This document shows, piece by piece, positions 1-11,078 of a stretch of 30,708 nt of DNA (positions are counted from its first letter, which is position 1; every line of letters starts with the position of its first letter). Location of the stretch: the NCBI GenBank assembly GCA_030407315.1, contig JALQPE010001797.1:1-30708 (forward strand), read 5' to 3'. Source of the stretch: Asparagopsis taxiformis. Lineage: Eukaryota > Rhodophyta > Florideophyceae > Bonnemaisoniales > Bonnemaisoniaceae. Both the position numbers and the translations under genes were made by a program. The notes beneath the pieces are model-generated. The model was not told the origin of the DNA and made no database searches. It worked only from the letters and a program-made list of their open reading frames with translations.

Positions 1-584
1 CGCGAAGAATCTTCAATATTCTTGTCATCCATTGCTGCACGCTCCGCTCATTCATTTTTCCTCTGCGCCGAGTACAGACTTTGAACTGACTCAATGTCCA
101 GCCCACCGTCGTGCAATGATGCTCATTCGGACTGAACCTTGAAACCCACTGTATAGAAAGAATCCAAGATCTCGGATGAACCGGTTTCGCACATGATCTC
201 TGGACTTGTTCATAAACCCGGTCACTGCCGTCAGTGCCGATTTCGTCACAGTGATGCCTACCTCCTTTCTGTGCAACGGCCCATGTCACCAACCTTTCTT
301 CGCTCCTGCTTTCGAGCGGCCCATCACTTCCCTCGGACGTCCCATGCATTCCATCCATGCGAGCAGAGTCCGTTCCGCGAATTGTCTCCTCAATGGTCCC
401 GGTAGTCACATACCCCCGCGCCCTCCACCGTTCGATACTTCGACGTTCCATTGGAGCTGGAACTGTCTCCTCCCTGTCTGAAAGAATTGTTTTGACACGT
501 ATTCTTGATTAAAGGGTCACAACTTGGCAGCGCAATTCAATGTGGTTCCGGCCGGCAAGCGTCCTATTGAACACATCCTTTCGC
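1..584. other. No gene recognised
   Basis: Several short overlapping open frames exist on both strands, but none gives a protein with recognisable motifs or a convincing start context. I see no RNA gene or repeat here. Confidence 0.5.
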
Positions 585-1020
585 TCATTGCTCTGCCTGG
601 CGAACATCAGCGTATTGATTAGCTGGCATCCGTTGGAAATGCCTATCCCTCTTTATCCACCATTGCCTTCGTGTACGTTGGAACAACAGCACACAGCACA
701 GCACACACCATTTCGACGTGAACGATTTCTCCGCGTCCTGCGCAATGCGGAGACGTTCCCTGTCCTTCTCGGAGGCGATCTTCTTCGGATGTCCTTGTCC
801 CTGGCTCAGAAGCCCATCGACGATGCTCTTGACCTCCTGCATATCGGTGTTTAGCATGGAGACAGTCTTGGCGACATTTCGAGAGTCTCGCGTAATTGAT
901 GGTGCTCTTCTCGACGGCATCCATTTTATCACTCAGGGCTTTCAACTCTGCAGTGATGTTCGAAAAGCCCTCACGCGTTTTCGGGAAATGCGGCGATGCG
1001 TGCGGAGGTTTCGGATTCAT
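585..1020 (-). pseudogene. Possible small coiled-coil protein with one frame break
   Basis: On the minus strand an ATG at 1020 has an A at -3. It opens a frame whose first 45 or so residues are hydrophilic and heptad-like (a stretch around ELKALSDKMDAVEKS). Near 880-900 the coding character moves to another frame, which continues as coiled-coil-like sequence (around SMLNTDMQEVKSIVDGLL) and a charged Lys/Arg/Glu segment before a stop at 585. No GT-AG intron fits between the two halves, so a one-base indel, real or from the assembly, is the simplest reading. No family is recognised and no function is proposed. It is the best candidate for host coding sequence here, but it could be chance. Confidence 0.33.
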
Positions 1021-1089
1021 CTTGACCTTGCAATTGGAGTTTGCTAAAAGGAGAATTGCTTTGAAGGAAGGATGTCACGCTTAGTACAG

Positions 1090-1600
1090 CAGTGTTGTAG
1101 CAAATATCATTTCAGTGGATGCATCCATCCTGGTCTACTCTACATAATAATAATGCCTTCCCATGCTCCGTAACGTTTATTTTTCATAATTTAGTGGTGG
1201 ATGGGGCGTATTCTTTTCCTTTGCCACCACCCACGTCCTGTGCATACCACACCTCGCTACCAGCTGACGTCTCCTACTAGACACTTTCAATGCAAGATAG
1301 ATAGGTATATTTGAAATGCTAAACTCAACATATTATAGCTACTCTGTACATTCTCTCCTTACGGTGAGACAAACCAGATATGTTCTGTTCTCCCAATCTT
1401 CCTTTCTACAACTTCCTATTCAGCATCTAGCTTCCCCGCGCACCCCCACTATCTGTAAAGCCCATCACAATTAATATAGTCGTATACCACACACCATTCC
1501 AATATTTACCTTCACCCAACACTATGCTCCATATTTCCTCTAAGTCCACTCCACCAGAAGTGTTGTCAAACAATGCACGGTACTACCCGCAGACAATACA
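1090..1600. other. Non-coding, AT-richer stretch
   Basis: The stretch has frequent stops in all frames, several A/T-rich runs and no RNA gene or transposon feature that I can see. It leads into the palindrome cluster. Confidence 0.45.
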
Positions 1601-1605
1601 ATTTG

Positions 1606-1900
1606 CTATCTACCTACTGTCTACAGATTTCCCCAGACAGTGCAGTAATACAGTACAATGTATTGTCTCAGACAGTAAAATTACTGTCTGCACATACTGT
1701 CTGGCGGCAACACTTCCGGACAGTAAAATTTACTGTTTCTGGACAGTAAATTTTTACTGTTTTTGGTACTGTCCAGATTTCGTGCCAGTTTACTGCTGCA
1801 GCAGTATTCTGAAATTTCCAGACAGTAATTTTACTGTCTCCGCGCACTGTCTTGGCCAGACAGTAATTTTTACTGTCTCAGACAGTAAATTTACTGTCTG
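1606..1900. repeat. Cluster of GACAGTAA/TTACTGTC palindromes
   Basis: At least six short inverted repeats share the core AGACAGTAA-TTACTGTCT. They lie at 1669-1690 (10-bp arms, AA centre), 1720-1736 (8-bp arms, one-base centre), 1743-1760 (8-bp arms, TT centre), 1820-1839 (9-bp arms), 1858-1878 (9-bp arms, three-base centre) and 1879-1900 (a perfect 22-bp palindrome). Half-sites such as TACTGTC and GACAGT fill the gaps. Only the palindromic core is conserved; the spacers differ, so this is not a simple tandem satellite. A 136-residue open frame across the area (1524-1934) is Cys/Phe/Ser-rich because of the repeat and is not a gene. Confidence 0.8.
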
Positions 1901-1934
1901 TTTTCATTCTCAACACCGTAGTGAGCATGTCTAG

Positions 1935-2388
1935 CATTGCTGCAGCGCAACTGCTATCTACACCACTTTTTATTGTTCAATTTCGGGATAAAGCCGGTAT
2001 ACTTAGCATACTGCGGTTATCGGACGGGTCTACACAGGTAATCATCCTCTGAGGGTATTGCTGGAGAGAGAGTGTCGCGTGACACGGTGAAGTTAATTGC
2101 TTACGGGCATGGACATTCCTGGTTATGGCACGGTGATGATGGCGAGACGGATATAAGAAAAAGTTGAAGTCTTTTTTATGATAAGGCTGCTTACGGCTCG
2201 CGAGAGATCTAACTACGTGTCGGTCTCAACAAGGTGTTTGGAAGCAAATGGGGACTTCTTTATTTTCGGCTATACGTGGCAAACTACACTGCTACTGACT
2301 TGTCGTAGCCACCAGCCCGGCGGCTGGAGGCAGATATTCTTGAAGTTGGAGTTGGTCATTTAAGCCGCGGAAAATCGGTCATCGCTGG
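1935..2388. other. No gene recognised
   Basis: There is only a 61-residue open frame (2178-2363) with no motif. No repeat or RNA gene is evident. Confidence 0.4.
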
Positions 2389-2400
2389 CTCTCTCTCTCT
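2389..2400. repeat. Short CT microsatellite, six units
   Basis: Six consecutive CT dinucleotides are visible. The tract is minor. Confidence 0.8.
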
Positions 2401-2404
2401 CGGC

Positions 2405-5400
2405 AGATCTCTTTGTCTTCCCGCGCTGGAGAGCGACTGGCCCGCCCCCCCTTATAATCTTCCGGCGCGTCCCAATGGCGTCGGCCAATCTTGCTTGTCT
2501 TTGTGAAAATGTCGCCAGCGAAATCCTGCTGAGTGAAATGAAGAAAGGTGCATAAGAAAGAAGAAGTTAGTTGTGAAAGGCATAAGAAATAGTTAGTGGT
2601 CAATGATGAAAATTAGATGAAAAATGAGGGTTGGTAACACGTATTACACGTGCCAGGATTTGGGTGCATGATGATCCCCCGCATATAGCAAGGGGTCTGA
2701 GAGGACTGCCGGTCCCTGTTATCGGCACGAATTGATCAGCCTGCGCATCAGGCCCCGCCAAGAAACCGCTGGAGAGACCCCGGGTGTAGCCAAGCGTACC
2801 TGCTGGCAAAGGTTGTGCACTTAGGAACGTGCGCGAACACGTGGAGGAAGAGCATGACCTCCTTGCCTATTCACATCACAGTAGGCTACTGAGGGGCGTC
2901 GGGCTGGGATTGTACTGCGCGGAACACACGCGCTACGCTTCCAATCCCTGGTTATTACACCCGTGTTACAACCCGGTCCGCGGGCTGTTGCGGTGTCCTC
3001 ACATCATGAGTCCCCTTTTCAGGATGCACATCAGAATTCAGTCAAGCGAACGAATACGCTGTACCATTAGACTAGATCAAAATAGGGCCTGGCCACAACA
3101 AAACTCACCAGAACAAAGCTGGCATTAAACGCAGAAATTTCGGTGGCATAACGAACGCATTGGTTACCACATAAGTCACACTGGACATGTGGGCTAATAG
3201 TCTAAGCCCAAGTAGAGTTCCGAATACGGTACTTCTGAGGACATGCTACACTACCACAATATGTTAGGGTGTATTGGTATCTTGGAATGGGAATCTACTG
3301 GTGGATTGCGAGCTAAGACCTGCCTGCTCTGGCAAACAAAATTTCGGTGCATCAGATTCGCGCGCGCCAGCGCGTAAAGGGCACTTGTCTTACAGTATTA
3401 TTTACACTACATACTTCAATACTTAAACGGACTCGCCGTCGTCCCACCAGAAGGACGAAGTTATTGAGACACATCTGTTTCACACCATTCGCCAGAGAAA
3501 CTGTTCGCTCTTCCCGCAGATTCGAGAGTTCAATCTTCCCGACCCGCCGCGATCTACGAAACTGCATCAACACATGCGCGTGCACCCAGTATTCCGAATT
3601 TCTCGTTCATGACGGCTTTACTACTTCTACCAACACCTTTTGGCGCGTCATTTGTTTCAAACCTCAACTTCTGTCGTTGACACATATCATCCGCTTGCTC
3701 TGAGTCGATGTGTCAGACTTTACGCCGCCCAACGCTCAAGCCCCGATCTACCCGACCAATGTCGTAGACTTGTGTCATCAATACCGTCGACGAATGGCTG
3801 GTGCATATGAACGGTCTCGAAACGCGGCGTCGCATCAGGCAAGGAGCTTGAGCTTGCAGGGGATCCGAATGGAGCGCTGGAATAGGCGGAGGATGCTTTT
3901 GTGACATGAATTACGCATTGCACATTTGAAGATCGCTCGATACTCCATCGATAATATGGATATGGATGTGCTGTGAAATGGCGCGGAAGAATTGCGAACA
4001 CAAAAGCTTACTGGACGGCATTGATGATGAGAGGAGCACCGCTGCTGCTGAGCTTGTACTAGTATTGTGACGACCTGTGAAGTGGAGTGGCACACCGGCT
4101 TTGAAAAGAGCTTTGCCAACTGCGTTGCACAGCACGCCAAGGTGGCGGCACGCATGGCATCCTTGTAAACTGCAATTTCTCCACCGCCCAACTCGCGTCT
4201 ATCTACAGAAGTTGAAACTGCAAGCGTCGCGCATATCTGCTCACGACGCGGCTTTGATTCCGCGTCCTATCGATAAAAGCCCACATGACTGATGGCGGGT
4301 GCGACACAAAGAAACGCAGCGCACGAGTCTGTCGCGCACGTCGACCACAAGTGCCGTGACCATGGCAGCCAATGTTGTTCGAACAACGCCATACACCGTA
4401 ATTTGCAACAAACAACACGCTCGCCGTGCGCTTATATCGCGTCCGGCAACAATTCGGCACCACAACGCGTTACACCCATCTCCATCCGCAGTGAACGCAG
4501 GCTTCACGGTGTGTTAGAACTCGACAAGCCTTGACGCACGCGTGGGGCAGGTATGGGACATGTGTCGCGTGCCGTCTCGAAAACCAAATGTGATGCGTTG
4601 CTTAATGTGCATCTGGACAGGCGGATAGCAGTCGTGGCCGCGCGTGAGACCGGATTAGATCGGATGTTAGCGGGGCAAGGGGCGACCGGACGTGTGTGTG
4701 CGTTGTGACATAACGGCGTGGTAGACGAAGCTCGGTACTATAGGCTATTTGTAAATACTACATGTCGTACCGCGACGCTTTGCGCCCTTGGCGCGACATG
4801 AACCGATGGGTCACGTGTTGACTCGCGCGGCGTCCGGAACTAAAGTAGCGACGAGATACACAAAATTGTTTGTAGCTACACCCGATATATCACACATGAT
4901 ACTACCACGTACGGTCGAATGCATATCACCCTGCGTGTCCCTCTGATCCATCACGTCACGTCTGCTCAATCCTCGAAAAGATCTGCCAAAGACCACAAAC
5001 CAACCGGTGAACCTGGATTTCATCTCCGTCTGGTCACCACACCTCCATTGCATGCAATTGAGCGCACCCACTCCCCAGTGCACTTCATTCCGCGCATCCG
5101 CTCTACTGACGCGTCGCTCCGCCCGGATACATCACATCTCGCCCTTCCCGACGCGACCAATCACCCCATACCCGCCCGCATCCACGTATCCCATCCGTAA
5201 TCAACCGGCGCGTCGCATCTCGCTCCAACCGCCGCCCGCGCATCAACATCCATCCCGAAACCTCGCTGACGCAGTCACCGTCGCCGCACGCGCATGTCTA
5301 ACACTCCGAAGCGCTCCAGACACGGCGCTGTGCGACGCTTTCCGCCCGCCCGCGCTGGCTGACTAGTCGCCTTCGCGGAGCGCGCATCCGGCATCGCGCG

Positions 5401-5829
5401 ACGCGCAGATCGTCCCAAACGTCGGTCGCGAGCCGTTGCGTTGGGCGGATGGATGGTTGATTGCTCGCCGAGACCAAAACTGATTTAGTTGGCTGGAGTT
5501 GAGGAAACGCGCTATGCGGCGTGCTGGGCGCTTTCATACGTCATTAGATCGCGCATTATGACGTCTGCGCGAGCCCAGGTGGCTAATTGTGTCGCTCGTG
5601 TCGGGGATGCATAAAACGCCGAAAGGGTCCGCGAGGACTGACGCGTTGGCGACGGACGCGTTTGAACAGACCAGTACGTCACTACTCGTCTCGATATGGT
5701 AAAGGCTCATTACGTCTCGCACGCGAGAGTGCCGTCCATAAATCTCGCCAGTCGCTCATGATCCACCTGCGACCTACACCGCGATATGCCACGTGCACTA
5801 TGAGCCGTGCGTCGAAACAGGCTGTCCCG
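2405..5829. other. Flanking region without a recognisable gene
   Basis: This 3.4 kb holds many overlapping open frames of 60-120 codons on both strands (for example 2829-3128, 3347-3703, 3835-4191, 5007-5366). None shows a domain, a conserved motif or a long uninterrupted coding signal. Base composition drifts from mixed to GC- and CpG-rich between about 4070 and 5830, which by itself lengthens chance frames. It may be intergenic host DNA or very old repeat remains. I see no LTR, tRNA or rRNA in it. Confidence 0.45.
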
Positions 5830-5989
5830 TGTTGTCTAGGCAGACGATGATCCATAACTTTATTGTCGTCGGCGTGATCGGCGGCGTATAAATACTGTGG
5901 AGTTAGTGCTTACAGCTAGTGGTATGATCATCTGACAACGTAGGCTCGCTGTGGACACGGCGCGGAAATAACGGATTGATCATCCGACA
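5830..5989 (-). repeat. 3' LTR of copia 1
   Basis: It starts TGTTGTCTAGG and ends in GACA on the plus strand (TG...CA boundaries). The motif TGATCATCYGACA occurs twice at its right end, finishing at 5937 and again at 5989, 52 bp apart. The first 108 bp match the other LTR (11093-11200) except for two substitutions. Whether the true inner boundary is 5937 or 5989 is uncertain; 5989 abuts a GCGGCGAC block that also precedes the LTR of copia 3. Confidence 0.8.
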
Positions 5990-6009
5990 GTCGCCGCGCG
6001 CGCGCCGTG

Positions 6010-7560
6010 GGCTATGTGAGTCGTAGGAGAGGTATTTTCTGTGAACTGAGCAGGTTTGAGTGCTTTCGTCATGATGTCGGCAGCGTTGGTGTGGGATGGA
6101 GTGTGGTGTAGTGTGATATGTTGTCGCTGGATTTCTTCTTTGAGATAATGGTATTTGACATCGATATGTTTCGATTTAGGGGTGGGGAATTCCGTGTTAG
6201 CTGTGGTGATGGCGCCTGCGTTTCCATGAATATGGGTGTGGGTGCCTTGTTATGGTGGCGCAGATCTTGTAGTAAGTTGCGTAGGAATGATACATGTTGG
6301 CTGGTGTGGAAGGCTGCTACATACTCAGCATGCCATGTGCTCGTGGCTATGAATCGTTGACGTTTTGACTTCCACGCACTGGGGCATTTTGTAAAGGACC
6401 ACCGTTCCAGATGTGGAGCGGCGGGTGGAAGTGCAAGAATGCGAAGTCGCTGTCGGAGTAAGCGACGAGATCTGATCCTTTTCTGTTTCTATAGGAAATG
6501 CCTGTGCTGGGCTTTGTTTCAGATAGCGTAGTACACGGAGTCCAGCTTGCCAGTGTAGCAGTTGCGGGATGGTAGTATCGGCCCAGGTAGCCAGTAATGA
6601 ATGCGATGTCCGGGCGCGTTGAATCTGCCAGATATCGCAAGCTGCCCACCAATCCGAGGTAGTCGTACTGCTTAGTGTCGAGTGGATCGGTAAGTTTTTC
6701 TGTGGTGTTTAGTAATCTGAGGCGATCGGCGACTTGGTGGCTTTGGCTTCGGTGAGCCCATATTTTTCAAGTAGTTGGGCAATGTATGAAGGTTGGGATA
6801 TCTTGAGCTCGTTTGAAGTTCTGGTGACCTTCCATCCTAGGATGTGCTGGACTGGTCCTAGGTCTTTGAGTACGTATTTGGTTTGGTTGTGGTTTTGGCG
6901 TGTTCGCGCAGTTCATCGTTGTTTGAGACTACCAGGAAATCATCAATTGTTATGATGAGGAGTAAAAACTGAGTAGGATTGTGTGGACTTGTGAGCATAA
7001 GCTGCAGCTGTCGCTTGTGAGTCTGTTAAACTTGTGTAGGCGAAGGTGGTTCGATAGGCCAGTGGTGAAGATATTGCACGCCTGTTTCTATCCATACATA
7101 TTGCCTGTGATCTTTCCTACTCGGCCAGGATATTTGTATGTGCCATCGAAACGCTTGGTTGATAGATGTATAGAGTTTTCGAGTCGCCAAATGTTTCATG
7201 AAGGAATGCTGAATCTGGTCCCAGTGATGGACGGAGTAATTGGGTTGCTGCTGCTATGGCTAGAGCAATCTGATAGCATCACGGTCGGCGACAGGGGATG
7301 ATATTTGGTCGGGATTGTAGTGTTCATGTGGCTTTTGTAAGTCGCCTGGATGTGGCAGCGTACTTTGGCGTGTGACTGGTTGGCCGTCTGCGTTTCGTTT
7401 TGTTTTGAGGACAATCTTGATGGGCAAGAGTTTCGTATTCGTGGGTAGTTTCTGACTTAGGAACATAGGTGATAGTACCTCGTGATTTCTAATGTGTCCA
7501 GTTCGGCATTCCACGCTTTTTTCCCATTCGAGGCGTCTGGTGCGGCACGTGCTTGTTTGA
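6010..7560 (-). pseudogene. Copia 1 reverse transcriptase and RNase H, frame-broken
   Basis: Conserved pieces lie in changing frames. The RT entry block near 7260-7514 includes KLLPIKIVLKTKR and SPVADRDAIR. The end of RT near 6600-6652 has GSLRYLADSTRPDIAFITGY. The RNase H end near 6010-6240 has TPKSKHIDVKYHYLKEE and ADIMTKALKPAQF. The start of RNase H around 6350-6450 looks shortened compared with copia 3, and where copia 3 has HIDNTAA this copy has HIHGNAGA, so a catalytic aspartate appears lost. The last codons run into the LTR: the stop lies a few bases inside the outer LTR repeat. The enzyme would copy element RNA into DNA in virus-like particles if intact, but this copy should not. Confidence 0.8.
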
Positions 7561-7732
7561 GATTTTTAGGTTCTGAGTATGGTTGGTTGGTGCGGCTGCA
7601 AGGGACATGCGGGGGATTTATCGGTCGCCGTGTCGTGTGTGCGGTGTGGGCTATATTGGCTGTTGCTGTGGGGTCGGTTTGGGACTGTATGCACGAAAGT
7701 CTGCAGCGCGGCAGCGATGGACAGTGGTTGTA

Positions 7733-8640
7733 TTATGTCATAGATGTAGTATGTGGTTGGTCTACGCGGCCAATGTAGTGTACAAGCTTGGCTTTTGGCT
7801 GAAGTTTGGTTCGCGGGTTCCGGTCATGCACAAATCCAGTTTGTCCAAAGCGTTGGAAATTGCTAAGGTCAGGTGTGCGTTGATTCCATTTGGTTATGGG
7901 AAGTTGTTTGTGGGCGTTGTGTGGTGATGGTTGATGTGATCCGCAGCTGCGCGTGCGGCGTATTCCAGAGGTTCTCAGGGAGGCCGAAGTAAGTAGCGTC
8001 GCTCTCGTGATGTCCATGAGTGTTCTGTTGACACGTTCGCTGATTCCGTTTTCCTGTGGTGTGTAGGGAATTGTTGGTGTACAGTGATGCCGTTGTCTTC
8101 GTAGTATTTTTGCAGTTCCTTGGAGAAGTACTCATTGGCATTGTCCATTGTGTATCCGTCACTCGACATGGTGAGCTAGAGTGGATTTGTGATATGTGCT
8201 GTTTAATGTATGCAGCGGCGTCACTTTTGCGTTTGGCAAAGTGTACGTGGATAAAACGGCTGTTTTCATCTGTGAACGTTGAGAAGTATCGGTTGCCGTT
8301 AATGGAGGGGTTTCGGAGAGGGCCACATACATCTGTGTGTATGTGAGATCCGAGTGTGGCGGTTCGCCTGCGATGTTTGTGGAATGGTGCAGATGGCTGT
8401 TTGCCTATTGCGCATCCGGTGCACGTAATTTCTGGAGGTGGGTTTTGGAGGGATGATGGCAGTCCGTGTACAAGGTTTGATTTGGCAAGTTGGTGTATTC
8501 TTGTTGGATGTAGGTGACCGAGGCGTAGATGCCAGTTGTGGTAATCTCGTGTAGTTTCTAGGAGAGATTGGACTGAGGTAGGGATCGGTATGGTTTGTGT
8601 TGTGTGTTCATTTATTTTTGGTTGGGTGTGTGGCGTAGTG
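7733..8640 (-). pseudogene. Copia 1 integrase, frame-broken
   Basis: An N-terminal zinc-binding region is visible as WHLRLGHLH and CTGCAIGKQ (the HHCC pattern of copia GAG-pre-integrase plus integrase). The catalytic core follows: the first Asp in HTDVCGP, the second in MDNANEYF and the Glu in KTESANV, with the later parts in a different frame. The C-terminal part, with PDLSNFQRFGQTGFVHDR and LVHYIGR, is in yet another frame (7733-8017). The protein would insert the cDNA into host DNA. Frame changes near 8165 and 8000-8030 break it here. The related copia 3 copy shows the same C-terminal LVHYIGR motif. Confidence 0.82.
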
Positions 8641-9150
8641 ATAGGGGTGATGGTGTTTTGTGTGCGTATTGGCTCTAGTTGGTGTGGCGTTGTGGTTTTT
8701 GGGTGAGGGATGTGAGGGCTGGGGGTGATATTGTATGTTTGTGTCGGTGGTGGGGGATGGATGGTCGGATTGTTAGATTTAGGGTGGTTCTTTGCTGTTT
8801 TTGGAGGGGGGGATGGTCCGGGTTGGGGGTAGGCGAGCGTTTGGGTTGTTGTTGAGTGCTGGTTGGTACGGGGAGTTGTCGCTGGTGACATGGTTGTTTG
8901 TGGAAAGACGGAATGGCTTCGGGGTTGTAGTGTGGCGTAGGATGGCTCTGGGGTACCGTGACGCGTGGCCTGTTCGTGTTTGTGTGTGTTGGTCGCTGTT
9001 GTTTGGGTTTTGATGTTTGTTTAGGCTGTGAGCGCGCGCCGTGGCATCTGTTTTGTGGATGGGTAGCGCTCAGTCCAGGATGTGGTTTGGGCTCCGTGTG
9101 ATGGTCATGGGTGTTTGTTGGCGGTGCTACAGTGGGTGCGGGGAGGCAAT
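8640..9150 (-). other. Low-complexity Pro/Thr/His/Gln linker of copia 1 pol
   Basis: Between the protease end and the integrase zinc region lies about 500 bp whose minus-strand translations are almost only Pro, Thr, His, Gln, Ser, Asn and Lys. Open frames cross it in more than one frame. Canonical copia polyproteins have a much shorter spacer here. The coding strand is nearly free of G runs and the plus strand is dominated by G and T. It may be a disordered linker or expanded low-complexity DNA, and no domain is visible. Confidence 0.6.
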
Positions 9151-9645
9151 ACATGTTATTCTGCTTTGGGGCAGTGGCTCGAATTTGGCTGGGCGAGGGA
9201 GGGGTTGTCGATAAGTGATGTATGCTGCATCTTTTTGGAATATTATGTCGTTTCTGTCAGCCAGTTGGCTGACGGAGATCAAGTTGTGTGTGGCGGTGGA
9301 TAGTGTGACTGCGTGTGGAATGTGGAGTTTGGTTTGGTTTGGAATTTCTAAGTGGACGGGACCCTGGTGTGTGGTTGGGCATTGTTGTCCAGATGCTACC
9401 GTGGTGGTGGTAGCTTTGGGCTGCATGGTGGGATAGGGTTTCCGTAGGTGGGTTGGATAGGCACCGGAGTCCAGTATGTACGAGGCGGAGGAAGGGGTGT
9501 TTATTGTGCTGGTATATGAAGTGTCGAGTTGTGGATCCGTTACATTGTCCTGCGCTGGTGTGTCAGGTAGTTGGTATATGCTAGGAGGGGATGGTGCCGC
9601 AGCTGTGTGTGTCCGGTGTGTACTGCATGTTGTGGTTGGTGCCAC
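9127..9645 (-). CDS. Copia 1 protease region
   Basis: This open frame of about 170 codons carries the retroviral-type aspartic protease signature YILDSGAYPTHL (catalytic D-S-G). It ends with NLISVSQLADRNDIIFQ, the typical C-terminal segment of Ty1/copia proteases and the link to the integrase zinc region. The N-terminal third is Thr/Pro-rich. In an intact element the enzyme would cut the Gag-Pol polyprotein as an obligate dimer. It lies between gag (upstream on this strand) and the low-complexity linker. This frame is uninterrupted, but it is separated from gag and from integrase by frame changes, so it is a piece of a broken pol. Confidence 0.82.
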   Translation of the reverse strand: MAPTTTCSTHRTHTAAAPSPPSIYQLPDTPAQDNVTDPQLDTSYTSTINTPSSASYILDSGAYPTHLRKPYPTMQPKATTTTVASGQQCPTTHQGPVHLEIPNQTKLHIPHAVTLSTATHNLISVSQLADRNDIIFQKDAAYITYRQPLPRPAKFEPLPQSRITCIASPHPL

Positions 9646-9747
9646 TGGGTTGTTGGTGGTGTAGTTGGGGCTGCTTCGTTTTGTAGCGGTGGTGGGTGAA
9701 TTGGTGGAGGGAGAAAACCATAGTGAGTTTGGTGGGTTTCTCTGGTA

Positions 9748-10982
9748 TTATTGTGCTGCAGTTGTACTTGTCGGGCTCGGCACGTCTGTGTAGTGTGTGT
9801 GGTGATCCATGGTAGCTACACCAGTGACCGTTGTGGAAGGGGGAGGTGGTATATGGCGAATTGGATGTCCTTGAGGAGTGCGCTGGTATCTGTTGGTGCC
9901 TCGGCCACGACGTCCTCTTGCTCGATATGGATATGTGTGGGTATAGTATCCGGGATCTTGCCAGTGTGTTTGCCAGGCTGGTGTGGAGGGCGGATAGGGT
10001 ATGTTCGGTGGGATAGGAGGCAACGGTGGATGGTGTGTTGTAGTTACTGGTTGGATGGGGACGGCTTGTTCATGTTCTACTAGCATCGTGAATACGAGTT
10101 CCAAGTTTGGTCGTTCACCGTTGTGGAAGTTGTGAAAGTTGGCCACTTCGCGTATTAGTGGTGTCCAGCCGGGAAGATGTTTAAGTCCGTCCAGCACGAA
10201 CTGCACGGTTGTGGTGTCATCTTCAATGCTGGGAAATCCGGACTGTAGCATTGTATCACGGAGGTCGCGGTGTCTTGTGATATATTCTGTGATGGGAGTT
10301 CCGGGTGTGTGTTGGAGTCTGGCGGCTGTGAGTCGTAAGTTGGTTTCGGTGTGCTGCGGTGGGATGATGGAGAGTTTGTCTTTGAGGAAGTAGTAGATGC
10401 CCGAGGGGTGTCCGGATAGTATTGTTGGGCTAATACTTTTGAGTATGGGTGGGGAATGTGTGGGACGATGAGGAGACGAGCGAGGGACAGTCTGTAGTGG
10501 TGTAGTTGGCGTTCATTAGCGTCTTTTGGCTCGGGCGGTGTGGGGCCAATGACGTATGGTGTGATGTTGTGAATGGATGCATAACTGCGGATGCTGAGGG
10601 ACCATTGGATGAGATTTGTGTTTGTGGTGGGGGAATTCGAAGTGGGGGATGGCTGTGGGTATCGGGGAGGGATTGGGGTTGTTGGCAGAGGGTGTGGGCG
10701 TTTGGTTTGCCATAGCGGCCGGAGTTGTATTGTGCTCCTCTTCAATTTTAGCTTGTGCGAAGAGATCGTCCGGGAGGCTGTCCAGTTCCTGTTGGCGTCG
10801 CCGTTGTGTGGCGTATCGACGTCGCCGTGTTGAGCGGGTCTTCGGCCGCCTGGAAATGGGATGGGGTGGGGTAAGGTTGGGAATGTTGATGGATCGTTTT
10901 GAAGCTGTTGGGTGGCTGTGGTGGCTGTGGTGGGTGATTCGGCGGTGTAGGGCGTCGCACGTTGTGTATGTTGATGCTTCAC
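9748..10982 (-). pseudogene. Copia 1 gag, broken by a frame change
   Basis: The start is taken at an ATG at 10982, downstream of the primer-binding site. The first part runs to about 10430 in one frame and is Pro/Thr/Ser-rich, with a more typical Gag block around NLIQWSLSIRSYASIHNITPY. From about 10420 the coding signal continues in a second frame (around YYFLKDKLSIIPP and LRDTMLQSGFP) to a stop at 9748. The end is an Arg/Gly patch (RARGRRGRG) and a Pro/Thr-rich tail, with no CCHC zinc knuckle. Gag would form the particle and bind RNA through the basic patch. Further short frame changes in the N-terminal part are possible. Confidence 0.68.
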
Positions 10983-11078
10983 GGCGGTGTAGGGCGTCGC
11001 GCGTGGATGGTGTTGATGGGAGAAGGGAGGTGGGATTGGGGTGTTGTGCGGTGTGCTGAGGGCGTAGTGGTTAGCGTC

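Noticed and set aside
1606..1900. CRISPR-like array
   Set aside because: Repeats are short palindromes with irregular spacing and no constant spacer length, and there are no cas genes.
2829..3128. 99-codon plus-strand frame as a host gene
   Set aside because: It starts at GTG in the longest form, has no motif or conserved pattern and sits among equally long frames in other registers.
4070..5830. Dense short open frames as genes
   Set aside because: They overlap on both strands and arise where GC and CpG content rise; no protein-like pattern is visible.
7260..9664. Plus-strand frames opposite copia 1
   Set aside because: They are Val/Gly/Cys/Trp-rich shadows of the AC-rich minus-strand coding sequence.
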